DNA from: Oceanobacillus_B kapialis
Lineage (GTDB): Bacteria; Bacillota; Bacilli; Bacillales; Amphibacillaceae
Length of the DNA stretch: 26,537 nt
Reading direction: 5' to 3' (one strand)
Assembly: GCF_042685265.1 (NCBI RefSeq)
Contig: NZ_JBHUMX010000043.1
Under the pieces are notes generated by a model. It saw only the letters and a list, made by a program, of their open reading frames with translations. It had not been told where the DNA came from and ran no database searches. A program made the translations under genes and the position numbers. How positions within the stretch are numbered: the stretch's first letter is position 1; the number at the start of each line of letters is the position of its first letter. This document shows positions 7,602 through 14,343 of the stretch, piece after piece.

Positions 7602-8246
7602 ATGCGTCAACGAAACAAGCCTTGGGCAGATACATTTTTACAAGAAAATAAACATCTCGTTATCCCGGAAGCCCAACAGCATAAAGGAAATTGGAACAAA
7701 GTATTTGGGAACAATAATCCGATCCATATCGAGATTGGTACAGGGAAAGGTCAATTTCTGGTTGGAATGGCGGAACAATATCCCAACATTAACTTTATTG
7801 GAATCGAATTGGCTAAAAGCATCGTAGTCACGGCTGCCCAAAAGATAATGGAATCACCACAGCAAAACATATTGTTATTAAATGAAAATGCCGCTAACTT
7901 ACGTGAAATCTTTGCGGATGGAGAAATAGCATGTATTTATTTGAATTTCTCGGATCCATGGCCAAAGACGCGTCATGCGAAAAGAAGGTTGACCTACTAT
8001 AGCTTTTTAGAGCACTATGAGAAGGTACTTACTCCCGATGGAGAGTTAGTTTTTAAAACAGATAATCAGGGTCTTTTTGAGTATTCCTTAGTTAGCTTTT
8101 CTCATTTTGGGTTAAAGTTAAAAGAAGTAAACCTTGATCTACATGCAGTAGAAGACCCCACGAATGTTATGACAGAATACGAAGAGAAGTTTTCAGCAAA
8201 AGGACAGCGGATTTATCGCTGTCGTGCCCATTTTTCACAAAATTAA
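7602..8246 (+). CDS. trmB: tRNA (guanine-N7)-methyltransferase
   Basis: Makes 7-methylguanosine at position 46 of tRNA using S-adenosylmethionine. The 214-aa protein has the cofactor motif IHIEIGTGKGQF (residues 41-52) and the family hallmark NFSDPWPKTRHAKRRL (115-130). The C-terminal TEYEEKF segment is also typical. Start ATG 7602 has AAGGTG 6 bases upstream. The length equals that of the B. subtilis enzyme within one residue (recalled). It is divergent from ytzH with 77 bases between the starts. Its stop codon is part of the terminator stem that follows. Confidence 0.96.
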   Translation: MRQRNKPWADTFLQENKHLVIPEAQQHKGNWNKVFGNNNPIHIEIGTGKGQFLVGMAEQYPNINFIGIELAKSIVVTAAQKIMESPQQNILLLNENAANLREIFADGEIACIYLNFSDPWPKTRHAKRRLTYYSFLEHYEKVLTPDGELVFKTDNQGLFEYSLVSFSHFGLKLKEVNLDLHAVEDPTNVMTEYEEKFSAKGQRIYRCRAHFSQN

Positions 8247-8271
8247 GGACCTCATTGAAGGTTCTTTTTTT
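8245..8271 (+). terminator. Terminator of trmB
   Basis: AAGGACCT (8245-8252) pairs with AGGTTCTT (8259-8266) including one G-T pair, loop CATTGA, followed by a T run to 8271. Two bases of the trmB stop codon lie inside the stem. Confidence 0.85.
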
Positions 8272-8306
8272 GTTAGTTATAGCGTTTGCTTGCTTTTTGT
8301 ACTATA

Positions 8307-8322
8307 TTGGTAACGCTTGCAG
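8307..8322. promoter_or_regulatory. Candidate CcpA operator (cre-like) at ytnP
   Basis: TTGGTAACGCTTGCAG fits the 16-base cre form TTGNAAACGNTTNCAA with two mismatches (one in the left arm, the last base) and keeps the central CG and the TG/CA flanks. Against the shorter TGWAANCGNTNWCA form it has three mismatches. Overlap with the -35 box would give repression. CcpA itself is encoded at 24027. Confidence 0.4.
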
Positions 8323-8346
8323 ACAGTAGAAACCTTCTGCTACACT
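8317..8346 (+). promoter_or_regulatory. Sigma-A promoter for ytnP
   Basis: TTGCAG (8317-8322) and TACACT (8341-8346) are 18 bases apart, 29 bases before the ytnP start. The -35 box overlaps the cre-like palindrome listed next. Confidence 0.5.
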
Positions 8347-8374
8347 TAGTGCAATAAAGAAAGGGGAAGAAGCA

Positions 8375-9226
8375 ATGGAAAAACTACAAGTTGGTAGAGC
8401 GACATTGACTTGGTTAAAGGGTGGTGTCACCCATATGGATGGTGGGGCAATGTTTGGTGTTGTTCCAAAAGCTCTGTGGAGCAAAAAATACCCCGTGAAC
8501 GAAAAGAATCAGATTGAATTACGTACAGACCCGATATTACTGCAACTCGAAGGTAAGAATTTTTTTATTGATAGTGGGATTGGAAATAGAAAGTTTACAG
8601 ATAAGCAAAAGAGAAATTATGGGGTACTGGAAGAATCATTTATTGAAGAATCGTTATCGGAAGTAGGATTAACTGTTGGGGATATTGACGGGGTGTTGAT
8701 GACCCATTTACACTTTGATCATGCCTGTGGTTTAACCGTAAAAGAAGGAGAAACATACCGTTCTGTATTTCCCAATGCCATTATTTATACAACAAAGACA
8801 GAATGGGAAGAAATGCGAAATCCCAACATAAGAAGTGTTAATACATATTGGAAAGAAAACTGGGAGGCCATTGCAGACCAGGTCCAAACTTTTTCCGAAC
8901 AGATAGAACTCGTTGATGGACTACGTATGATACATACGAGTGGTCATAGTGATGGACATGCAATTGTGTATTTTCAAGAAGGGCAAGAGAGCTTTTTACA
9001 CATGGCAGATATTATGCCCACCCATGCGCACCAAAACAAGCTATGGGCGCTCGCCTATGATGATTACCCTGTGACAAGCGTGCTTGAAAAAGAGAAATGG
9101 ATGGCAACCGGATATGCCAACCGTTCGTGGTATACGTTCTATCATGATGCCTTTTACAGGGCTATTAAATTTAATGAAGATGGCGAGATAATCGATCGGG
9201 TAGATAGAGAAAAAAATAGAAAGTAA
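8375..9226 (+). CDS. ytnP: Metallo-beta-lactamase-fold hydrolase, lactonase type (YtnP)
   Basis: A 283-aa zinc hydrolase. The metal site is complete: HLHFDH (residues 111-116), His191 in TSGHSDGH, Asp212 in HMADIM, and a late His (257, in YHDAF). B. subtilis YtnP is reported to degrade acyl-homoserine-lactone-type signals, so a quorum-quenching lactonase role is the best guess, while the native substrate here is unknown. No signal peptide, so it acts in the cytosol. Start ATG follows AAAGGGG. It is a single-gene unit with its own promoter and a bidirectional terminator shared with ytzB. Confidence 0.9.
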   Translation: MEKLQVGRATLTWLKGGVTHMDGGAMFGVVPKALWSKKYPVNEKNQIELRTDPILLQLEGKNFFIDSGIGNRKFTDKQKRNYGVLEESFIEESLSEVGLTVGDIDGVLMTHLHFDHACGLTVKEGETYRSVFPNAIIYTTKTEWEEMRNPNIRSVNTYWKENWEAIADQVQTFSEQIELVDGLRMIHTSGHSDGHAIVYFQEGQESFLHMADIMPTHAHQNKLWALAYDDYPVTSVLEKEKWMATGYANRSWYTFYHDAFYRAIKFNEDGEIIDRVDREKNRK

Positions 9227-9231
9227 TAGAA

Positions 9232-9265
9232 AAACCAGACAGCTTCGTAAAAAAGCGTCTGGTTT
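9232..9265. terminator. Bidirectional terminator between ytnP and ytzB
   Basis: AAACCAGAC (9232-9240) pairs perfectly with GTCTGGTTT (9257-9265), with two further G-C pairs possible inside. The stem is flanked by A-rich sequence on the left and T-rich sequence on the right, so it can serve both convergent genes. Confidence 0.8.
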
Positions 9266-9274
9266 ATTACATTT

Positions 9275-9589
9275 TTAAGCAGTTTGTGTAGCACCTAAAA
9301 CGGCGCCTGTATTGACATCTACATGAAATTCGTATTGCTTGTTTTCGCCATCGATGGTACGTGTCACCCCGCCACGGTAGGCATTGTATAGCAAGCCGTC
9401 TTTCTCAATTTCCTCTGGCTTCATATAAATCCAAGAACCACTTATCGGTCCTTGCTTTTTAAATGTTTCTTTTGCATGTTTTAGTGCTTTTTCGGGTGTA
9501 ACCTTTTGGAAGTTGTCATATTGTTGCTTTGCCATATAGCCGATTACGGCACCGATCCCAGCGGCCAAGACTACTCGTTTTACACTCAT
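9275..9589 (-). CDS. ytzB: PepSY-type membrane-anchored protein (YtzB-like)
   Basis: 104 aa. The N-terminus MSVKRVVLAAGIGAVIGYMA is a positively charged start plus one hydrophobic segment, most likely an uncleaved anchor. The rest (ALKHAKETF, then SGSWIYMKPEEIE, then YEFHVDVNTGAVLGA) follows the PepSY/peptidase-propeptide pattern, ending in the usual DxxTGxVL motif. PepSY domains are thought to restrain proteases or act as sensors at the cell surface. The start is ATG 9589, because AGGTG lies 6 bases upstream; the GTG at 9598 overlaps that Shine-Dalgarno sequence. The length equals the B. subtilis YtzB I recall. Confidence 0.82.
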   Translation of the reverse strand: MSVKRVVLAAGIGAVIGYMAKQQYDNFQKVTPEKALKHAKETFKKQGPISGSWIYMKPEEIEKDGLLYNAYRGGVTRTIDGENKQYEFHVDVNTGAVLGATQTA

Positions 9590-9848
9590 TCTGATCACCT
9601 CATGCTAAGTTTTATTATCAAGCTCGTATATTATTTTCAATTAATAGTATACCTTATCCGTTTAAAAATAGAAAACAATAAATATATTAGGTGAAGGTTC
9701 AACAAAGGTATTCCTTATATACTAGATGGGTGGTGGCTTTCCATACAAACCAGACTGCAAGAGCATGTCGTGATAAAAGTGAATAGTGGAAAGAGAACGA
9801 CATTTTCCGTTATACTAATGATAATACATAATTAAAGGTGGGGATTAG

Positions 9849-10919
9849 ATGAAACAGGATACATTAGAACTCTTTCGTAATTTAACCGAATTACAGGGAG
9901 CTCCAGGGAACGAGCATGTTGTGCGTTCTTTCATGAAAGAAGAACTAACAAAATATGCGGACGAGATAATCCAGGATAACCTTGGCGGTGTGTTTGGGGT
10001 TAAAAATGGAGATGGAAACGGGCCAAGGATAATGGTAGCTGGCCATATGGATGAAGTTGGTTTTATGGTTACACAAATAACTAAAAATGGAATGCTGCGC
10101 TTCCAGACGCTTGGTGGATGGTGGAGCCAAGTCCTTCTTGCACAGCGCGTCCAGATTATCACAGATAACGGCCCTGTTGTGGGAGTGATTGGGTCTATCC
10201 CACCACATAACTTAACGGAAGCCCAGCGTCAAAAACCGATGGAAATTAAAAACATGTTAATTGATATTGGAGCAGATGACAAGGAAGATGCAGAAAAAAT
10301 TGGCATAAAGCCTGGACAGCAAGTTGTTCCGTTAACTCCTTTTACACCAATGGCAAATGAAAAGAAATTACTGGCCAAAGCATGGGATAATCGTTATGGT
10401 TGCGGACTATCCATTGAGTTGTTAAAAGAACTACAAGGCGAGAAGTTGCCAAACCAGCTTTTTTCTGGTGCGACAGTACAGGAAGAAGTGGGACTTCGAG
10501 GTGCACAGGTTGCAGCGAACATGATTAAACCAGATATTTTCTATGCACTTGATGCTTCTCCTGCTAATGATGCTTCAGGTGATAAGGAGGAGTTTGGTCA
10601 GCTTGGACAAGGTGCCCTACTTCGGATTTTTGATCGCTCTATGATTACGCATCAAGGAATGAAAGACTTTGTTTTAGATACAGCGGAGTCCAACAAAATT
10701 CCTTATCAGTACTTTATATCTCAAGGTGGTACGGATGCAGGGAGAGTACACCTATCCAACAACGGTGTGCCTTCTGCTGTTGTGGGTATATGCTCACGCT
10801 ATATTCATACTTCTGCTTCTATTATCCATGTCGATGATTATGCAGCAGCAAAAGAATTACTTGTTAAGCTTGTTAAACAGACAGATGCAAACACAGTAGA
10901 ACAGATTAAGAAAGCTTAA
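9849..10919 (+). CDS. ytoP: M42-family metallo-aminopeptidase (YtoP)
   Basis: A 356-aa cytosolic di-zinc peptidase of family M42 (glutamyl aminopeptidase/deblocking aminopeptidase type). Expected ligands are visible: AGHMDEVGFM with His66 and Asp68, the bridging Asp in KAWDNRYGCG, the catalytic Glu pair in VQEEVGLRGAQ, Asp in YALDASPAND, and His near the end in SRYIHTSAS. Start ATG has AAAGGTGGGG upstream. It is a stand-alone transcription unit: a 250-base gap precedes it, in which I see no other gene, and a strong terminator follows. Substrate preference cannot be read off. Confidence 0.93.
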   Translation: MKQDTLELFRNLTELQGAPGNEHVVRSFMKEELTKYADEIIQDNLGGVFGVKNGDGNGPRIMVAGHMDEVGFMVTQITKNGMLRFQTLGGWWSQVLLAQRVQIITDNGPVVGVIGSIPPHNLTEAQRQKPMEIKNMLIDIGADDKEDAEKIGIKPGQQVVPLTPFTPMANEKKLLAKAWDNRYGCGLSIELLKELQGEKLPNQLFSGATVQEEVGLRGAQVAANMIKPDIFYALDASPANDASGDKEEFGQLGQGALLRIFDRSMITHQGMKDFVLDTAESNKIPYQYFISQGGTDAGRVHLSNNGVPSAVVGICSRYIHTSASIIHVDDYAAAKELLVKLVKQTDANTVEQIKKA

Positions 10920-10931
10920 TTTCTCTATTTT

Positions 10932-10964
10932 AAAAGACTCTGCTCTATAGCAGAGTCTTTTTTA
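10932..10964 (+). terminator. Terminator of ytoP
   Basis: A perfect 13-bp stem (10932-10944 with 10949-10961), loop CTAT, continuing into a T run to 10963. Confidence 0.92.
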
Positions 10965-11007
10965 TGAATTGACTTCGTTAATAGATTATAGTGAAAGAGG
11001 TGTGGAT

Positions 11008-11514
11008 ATGAATATAGTTATCGGCTCACAAAATCCAACAAAGATAGAAGCGGTTAGAACGGTGTTTGCTTTCGATCATGTCACTCCCCTTGATGTACCT
11101 TCTAATGTGGCACCACAACCTATGTCAGATGAAGAGACAAGACAAGGGGCCATTAACAGAGCAATGCAATGTGTTAACAGTGAAGGCGCTCATTTAGGGT
11201 TTGGTCTTGAAGGTGGCGTGATGGAAGTAGAAGGAGCTCTTTTTTTATGTAATTGGGGTGCACTCGTTACAAAAGATGAAAAAATTTACACAGCTAGTGG
11301 AGCGCGTGTTGCGTTACCAGAGGAGTTTACTAAAGAATTGCAAGCTGGTGTAGAACTCGGGATTTTAATGGATACGTATGTGAAAAGAAAAGGGATTAGT
11401 AAAAAGGAGGGGGCAATCGGGATCTTTACAAATGACCTTGTTAGTCGCCAAGCTATGTTTACCCACGTTACTACATTACTGCGTGGTCAATGGGAATATT
11501 GGTCTACTAGATAA
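11008..11514 (+). CDS. DUF84 family protein, probable inosine/xanthosine triphosphatase (YjjX-like)
   Basis: 168 aa with the DUF84/YjjX layout. It opens with MNIVIGSQNPTKIEAV, has SDEETRQGAINRA in the middle (the acidic motif near the metal site), then GFGLEGGV. The family hydrolyses non-canonical purine triphosphates such as ITP and XTP and cleans the nucleotide pool. ATG 11008 was chosen because AAAGAGGTG lies 5 bases upstream; the longer frame from 10969 has no ribosome binding site and begins in the tail of the ytoP terminator. It has its own terminator. NTPase activity is inferred from the family. Confidence 0.85.
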   Translation: MNIVIGSQNPTKIEAVRTVFAFDHVTPLDVPSNVAPQPMSDEETRQGAINRAMQCVNSEGAHLGFGLEGGVMEVEGALFLCNWGALVTKDEKIYTASGARVALPEEFTKELQAGVELGILMDTYVKRKGISKKEGAIGIFTNDLVSRQAMFTHVTTLLRGQWEYWSTR

Positions 11515-11568
11515 GGAAATTAATTGTTAAAAGTCGTGGGCTCATGAAGCACTGTAAAAAATATAATT

Positions 11569-11598
11569 AGAAGCAGCGGTAAAAACGCTGCTTCTTTT
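11569..11598 (+). terminator. Terminator of the DUF84 gene
   Basis: A perfect 10-bp stem (11569-11578 with 11586-11595), loop GTAAAAA, then TTT. An AT-rich stretch on the other side may let it also stop leftward ytoQ transcripts. Confidence 0.85.
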
Positions 11599-11645
11599 AA
11601 TGAAAATAGCGATAATGTTTTTAGTTAAACAATTATTCTCCAATT

Positions 11646-12086
11646 TTACGCATAAATATAAGCCAGTACATCTAACGCTTGATCAACAGTTTCTACGGTT
11701 ACGTTTGCTTTATTACTCAACTCTTTTAAAGGGTGGATGAGAGATTCTGGCCTAACAATGATGGTTGGTTTATTTAACGTAATGGCCGTACTAGCATCCA
11801 TAGCCGTATTCCATTGCTTGTATTGCTCTCCAAATAGCGCAATCACTACATCTGCTTTGTTCATGAGTACCTCAGTACGCAAATTATTAATACTGGAAGC
11901 AGCATCATCCTTGTATAAATTACTAGGCTGTTTGCCAAGAATATCTTCTCCAATATCATCGGATTGCTCATGATTGGTTTGAGGGGAGACGAATGTAAGT
12001 GGCAGCTTTTTATCCTCTGCTTTCTGCTTTAATACCTCGCGCCAATCATCGTGAATTTGACCTGCTAAATAGACAGTTAGTTCCAT
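11646..12086 (-). CDS. ytoQ: YtoQ family protein
   Basis: 146 aa, soluble. The fold looks like the nucleoside 2-deoxyribosyltransferase/YtoQ group: first strand LTVYLAGQIHDDWR, then a DVVIALFGEQYKQWNTAMDAS segment, then KPTIIVRPESLIHP. No reaction is established for YtoQ. Start ATG is preceded by AGAGGAGG, a near-perfect Shine-Dalgarno sequence. It is transcribed leftward alone and converges on the DUF84 gene. Family length matches. Confidence 0.88.
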   Translation of the reverse strand: MELTVYLAGQIHDDWREVLKQKAEDKKLPLTFVSPQTNHEQSDDIGEDILGKQPSNLYKDDAASSINNLRTEVLMNKADVVIALFGEQYKQWNTAMDASTAITLNKPTIIVRPESLIHPLKELSNKANVTVETVDQALDVLAYIYA

Positions 12087-12269
12087 TATAATCCTCCTCT
12101 TTCAGAATTCTTTTACTATATCGTAACGAAAAAGAAAGCTCTTGCAAAGGATTTAGACTTTAACATTTCTTTTACTCGAGATAATATCTTTAATGCCATA
12201 TTTCATAGTGTAATGTGGCATAGTAGAAGAAGAGATGAAAATTTGTTTACTGTTAGATAGCCTTGATAA

Positions 12270-12298
12270 TTGAATCATGGGCAAAAGAAAGATATGAT
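12270..12298 (+). promoter_or_regulatory. Sigma-A promoter for the ytpPQR group
   Basis: TTGAAT (12270-12275) and TATGAT (12293-12298) are exactly 17 bases apart, 21 bases before the ytpP start codon. Confidence 0.65.
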
Positions 12299-12318
12299 AT
12301 GAAAGGGAGTTGATATAA

Positions 12319-12633
12319 ATGAAAATACTTGAATCAGTAGAACAATTAAATGAATGGAAAAATAAAGAAAATGTTATCATGTACTTTACTGCAGGCTGGT
12401 GCCCTGATTGTAGAGTGATAGAACCAGTTCTTCCAGAGATAGAGGAAGAATTTCCTGCTTATACGTTTATCAAAATTAACCGTGATGATTTCATCGAAAT
12501 TTGTCAGGAGCATGATGTTTATGGTATTCCTAGCTTTCTTGCCTTTTCAAACGGAAAAGAAACAGGAAGGTTTGTAAGCAAGGATCGTAAAACAAAAGAA
12601 GAGATTGTTGACTTTTTACAAGGACTTTCCTAA
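12319..12633 (+). CDS. ytpP: Thioredoxin-like protein (YtpP)
   Basis: A 104-aa cytosolic thioredoxin-fold protein. The active site is FTAGWCPDCR, so a CPDC motif (Cys28, Cys31) instead of the classical CGPC. The cis-proline loop YGIPSF follows near residues 74-79. The family probably takes part in disulfide exchange; partner proteins are unknown. The Shine-Dalgarno AAGGGAG is 9 bases before the ATG. It starts a group with ytpQ 73 bases downstream; the stop codon sits at a small ACTTTCCT/AGGAAAGT hairpin (12624-12648) without a T run, so the message may continue. Confidence 0.92.
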   Translation: MKILESVEQLNEWKNKENVIMYFTAGWCPDCRVIEPVLPEIEEEFPAYTFIKINRDDFIEICQEHDVYGIPSFLAFSNGKETGRFVSKDRKTKEEIVDFLQGLS

Positions 12634-12706
12634 ACAAGGAAGGAAAGTAGCATGCAATCATTCCATGTCCTAAGATAATATAATGTTGGGCAAAGGAGGA
12701 TGTAAG

Positions 12707-13513
12707 ATGAAAATGACATCATTAAAATTGAAGAAAATCTTGCAAGAACGTTTGTCAGATGCAAGATACCACACTTCTTATAATAGAGATAAAGATACGT
12801 TTCGTATAGAGTGGAAGGAATCAAAGCAAGGAATGACCATTACATTGCCTAACGTTGTGGCCAAATATAATGAGCGTGGCGACGAGGCGATTGAAGAGCT
12901 TGTAGACCATGTGACTGAGGCACTTCGTATTATGAATGAAACTCAGCAATTAGCTGGTATGGAGAAGAATATTTATCCAGTTATTCGAGCGACCTCCTTC
13001 CCGGATAAGACAAAGGCGAATAAAGAGTTAGTAAATAAGGAACATACAGCAGAAACGCGAATATTTTATGCGTTGGACTTAGGGAAGTCCTACCGATTAA
13101 TCGACAAAGCATTGCTGGAAGAAGAAGGATGGACAGAAGAGAGAATTCATGAAATTGCTTCCTTTAATTTACGCTCACTCGATTGTGATTATAATAAAGA
13201 TACGGTTGCAGGCAACGATTTTTATTTTATTGCAAAACAGGATGGATACGATGCAAGCAGAATATTAAATGAAGCTTTTCTTGAAGAAATGAAAGCAAAC
13301 ATAAAAGGGGAAATGGCTGTGGCAGTTCCACACCAGGACGTCTTTATTATTGCGGATATTCAAAACAAAACAGGGTATGACATATTAGCTCAAATGAATA
13401 TGAAATTCTTTGCAGAGGGAAGAATACCGATCACTTCTCTTCCTCTCATTTATGAAGATCGAAAGCTTGAGCCAGTATTCATACTTGCCAAAAATAAACC
13501 AGAGAACAGTTAG
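12707..13513 (+). CDS. ytpQ: DUF1444 family protein (YtpQ)
   Basis: 268 aa, soluble, member of the DUF1444/YtpQ family found in bacilli; function unknown. Recognised by its start (MKMTSLKLKKILQERL), the KNIYPVIRATSFPD segment and neighbours. ATG 12707 is chosen over the upstream ATG at 12683 because AAAGGAGGA lies 6 bases before it. The gene sits between ytpP and ytpR, as in B. subtilis, with only 15 bases before ytpR. Length equals the B. subtilis protein within one residue (recalled). Confidence 0.9.
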   Translation: MKMTSLKLKKILQERLSDARYHTSYNRDKDTFRIEWKESKQGMTITLPNVVAKYNERGDEAIEELVDHVTEALRIMNETQQLAGMEKNIYPVIRATSFPDKTKANKELVNKEHTAETRIFYALDLGKSYRLIDKALLEEEGWTEERIHEIASFNLRSLDCDYNKDTVAGNDFYFIAKQDGYDASRILNEAFLEEMKANIKGEMAVAVPHQDVFIIADIQNKTGYDILAQMNMKFFAEGRIPITSLPLIYEDRKLEPVFILAKNKPENS

Positions 13514-13528
13514 GGAAGGAAGAGGTAA

Positions 13529-14131
13529 ATGGATGTATTTTACAACCCTGATGGAATCGGTGATGTGCTCATCGTTCCACTAAAAACGGGTGATCGTTAT
13601 GAACTTACACATAGTAAAGCAGGAGACATTACAAGGATTGCGGATTCAGGTGATATAGTTTTAGGTTATAATATATTCCAAGCTTCAAAGCATTTTACCA
13701 ATTTGGTTAATGGCAAAAATACAATGACAGAAAACTTGTTAGAAGAAATGAAAGCTTTATTTGCCCAAGAGGGTGTAACAGATTCCTTAGACTTCGATCT
13801 TTCCCCTAAATTTGTCATAGGCCATGTCATTAGTAAAGAACCGCATGAAAATGCCGATAAATTAAGTGTATGCCAAGTAGATGTTGGACAAGAAACCTTA
13901 CAAATTGTGTGTGGAGCGCCTAATGTAGACAAAGACCAATATGTCGTCGTGGCAAAAGTTGGAGCAACCATGCCAAGTGGTTTACAAATTAAACCGACAG
14001 AATTACGGGGAGTCCCTTCGAATGGTATGATATGCTCGCAGAAAGAGCTGGGTCTGCCAAATGCTCCAAAAGAAAAAGGGATCTATGTTCTAGAAAAATC
14101 ACATACACCAGGGGAAACATTTACTTTTTAA
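13529..14131 (+). CDS. ytpR: tRNA-binding-domain protein (YtpR)
   Basis: 200 aa. An N-terminal alpha/beta part of about 90 residues is followed by a tRNA-binding OB-fold (residues about 90-200), the domain found in PheT N-terminus, MetG C-terminus and EMAP II. Visible marks are KFVIGHVISKEPHENADKLS, then IVCGAPNV, and the end motif ELRGVPSNGMICSQKELGL. The family is stand-alone and its cellular task is not settled; binding of tRNA is inferred from the domain. AGGA is 8 bases before the start. It closes the ytpPQR group and is followed by a terminator hairpin. Confidence 0.92.
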   Translation: MDVFYNPDGIGDVLIVPLKTGDRYELTHSKAGDITRIADSGDIVLGYNIFQASKHFTNLVNGKNTMTENLLEEMKALFAQEGVTDSLDFDLSPKFVIGHVISKEPHENADKLSVCQVDVGQETLQIVCGAPNVDKDQYVVVAKVGATMPSGLQIKPTELRGVPSNGMICSQKELGLPNAPKEKGIYVLEKSHTPGETFTF

Positions 14132-14167
14132 TAAGATTGATGTAAAAAGCGAATGGTATACAATGCG

Positions 14168-14201
14168 AGAACAACCTTTGTTCATACATAGGTTGTTTTC
14201 T
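14168..14201 (+). terminator. Terminator of the ytpPQR group
   Basis: AACAACCT (14170-14177) pairs with AGGTTGTT (14190-14197), loop of 12 bases, followed by TTCTT. The T run is short, so efficiency may be moderate. Confidence 0.65.
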
Positions 14202-14296
14202 TAACGTTATGGAAACTTAAATGGTCCCCCGTTCACCCTTTACTTATTTAATTCTAAACGAAGATTTTTTTAGACATCTACAACCCTTCTAAAACC

Positions 14297-14305
14297 TGTT
14301 AGAAT
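14297..14305 (+). promoter_or_regulatory. Possible extended -10 promoter for sftA
   Basis: TGTTAGAAT matches the extended -10 form TGnTANAAT and lies 39 bases before the sftA start. No good -35 box stands at the right distance, so confidence is low. Confidence 0.35.
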
Positions 14306-14343
14306 GGTATTACACGACTTATGTATGAAATGAGTGATGAAAC

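Noticed and set aside
12153..12380. 75-codon minus-strand frame before ytpP
   Set aside because: It overlaps the ytpP promoter and start, has low-complexity Ser/Ile/Phe composition and no Shine-Dalgarno sequence.
14132..14343. Riboswitch or T-box in the gap before sftA
   Set aside because: Only the ytpR terminator hairpin and an AT-rich stretch are visible; no T-box sequence or known aptamer core was seen.
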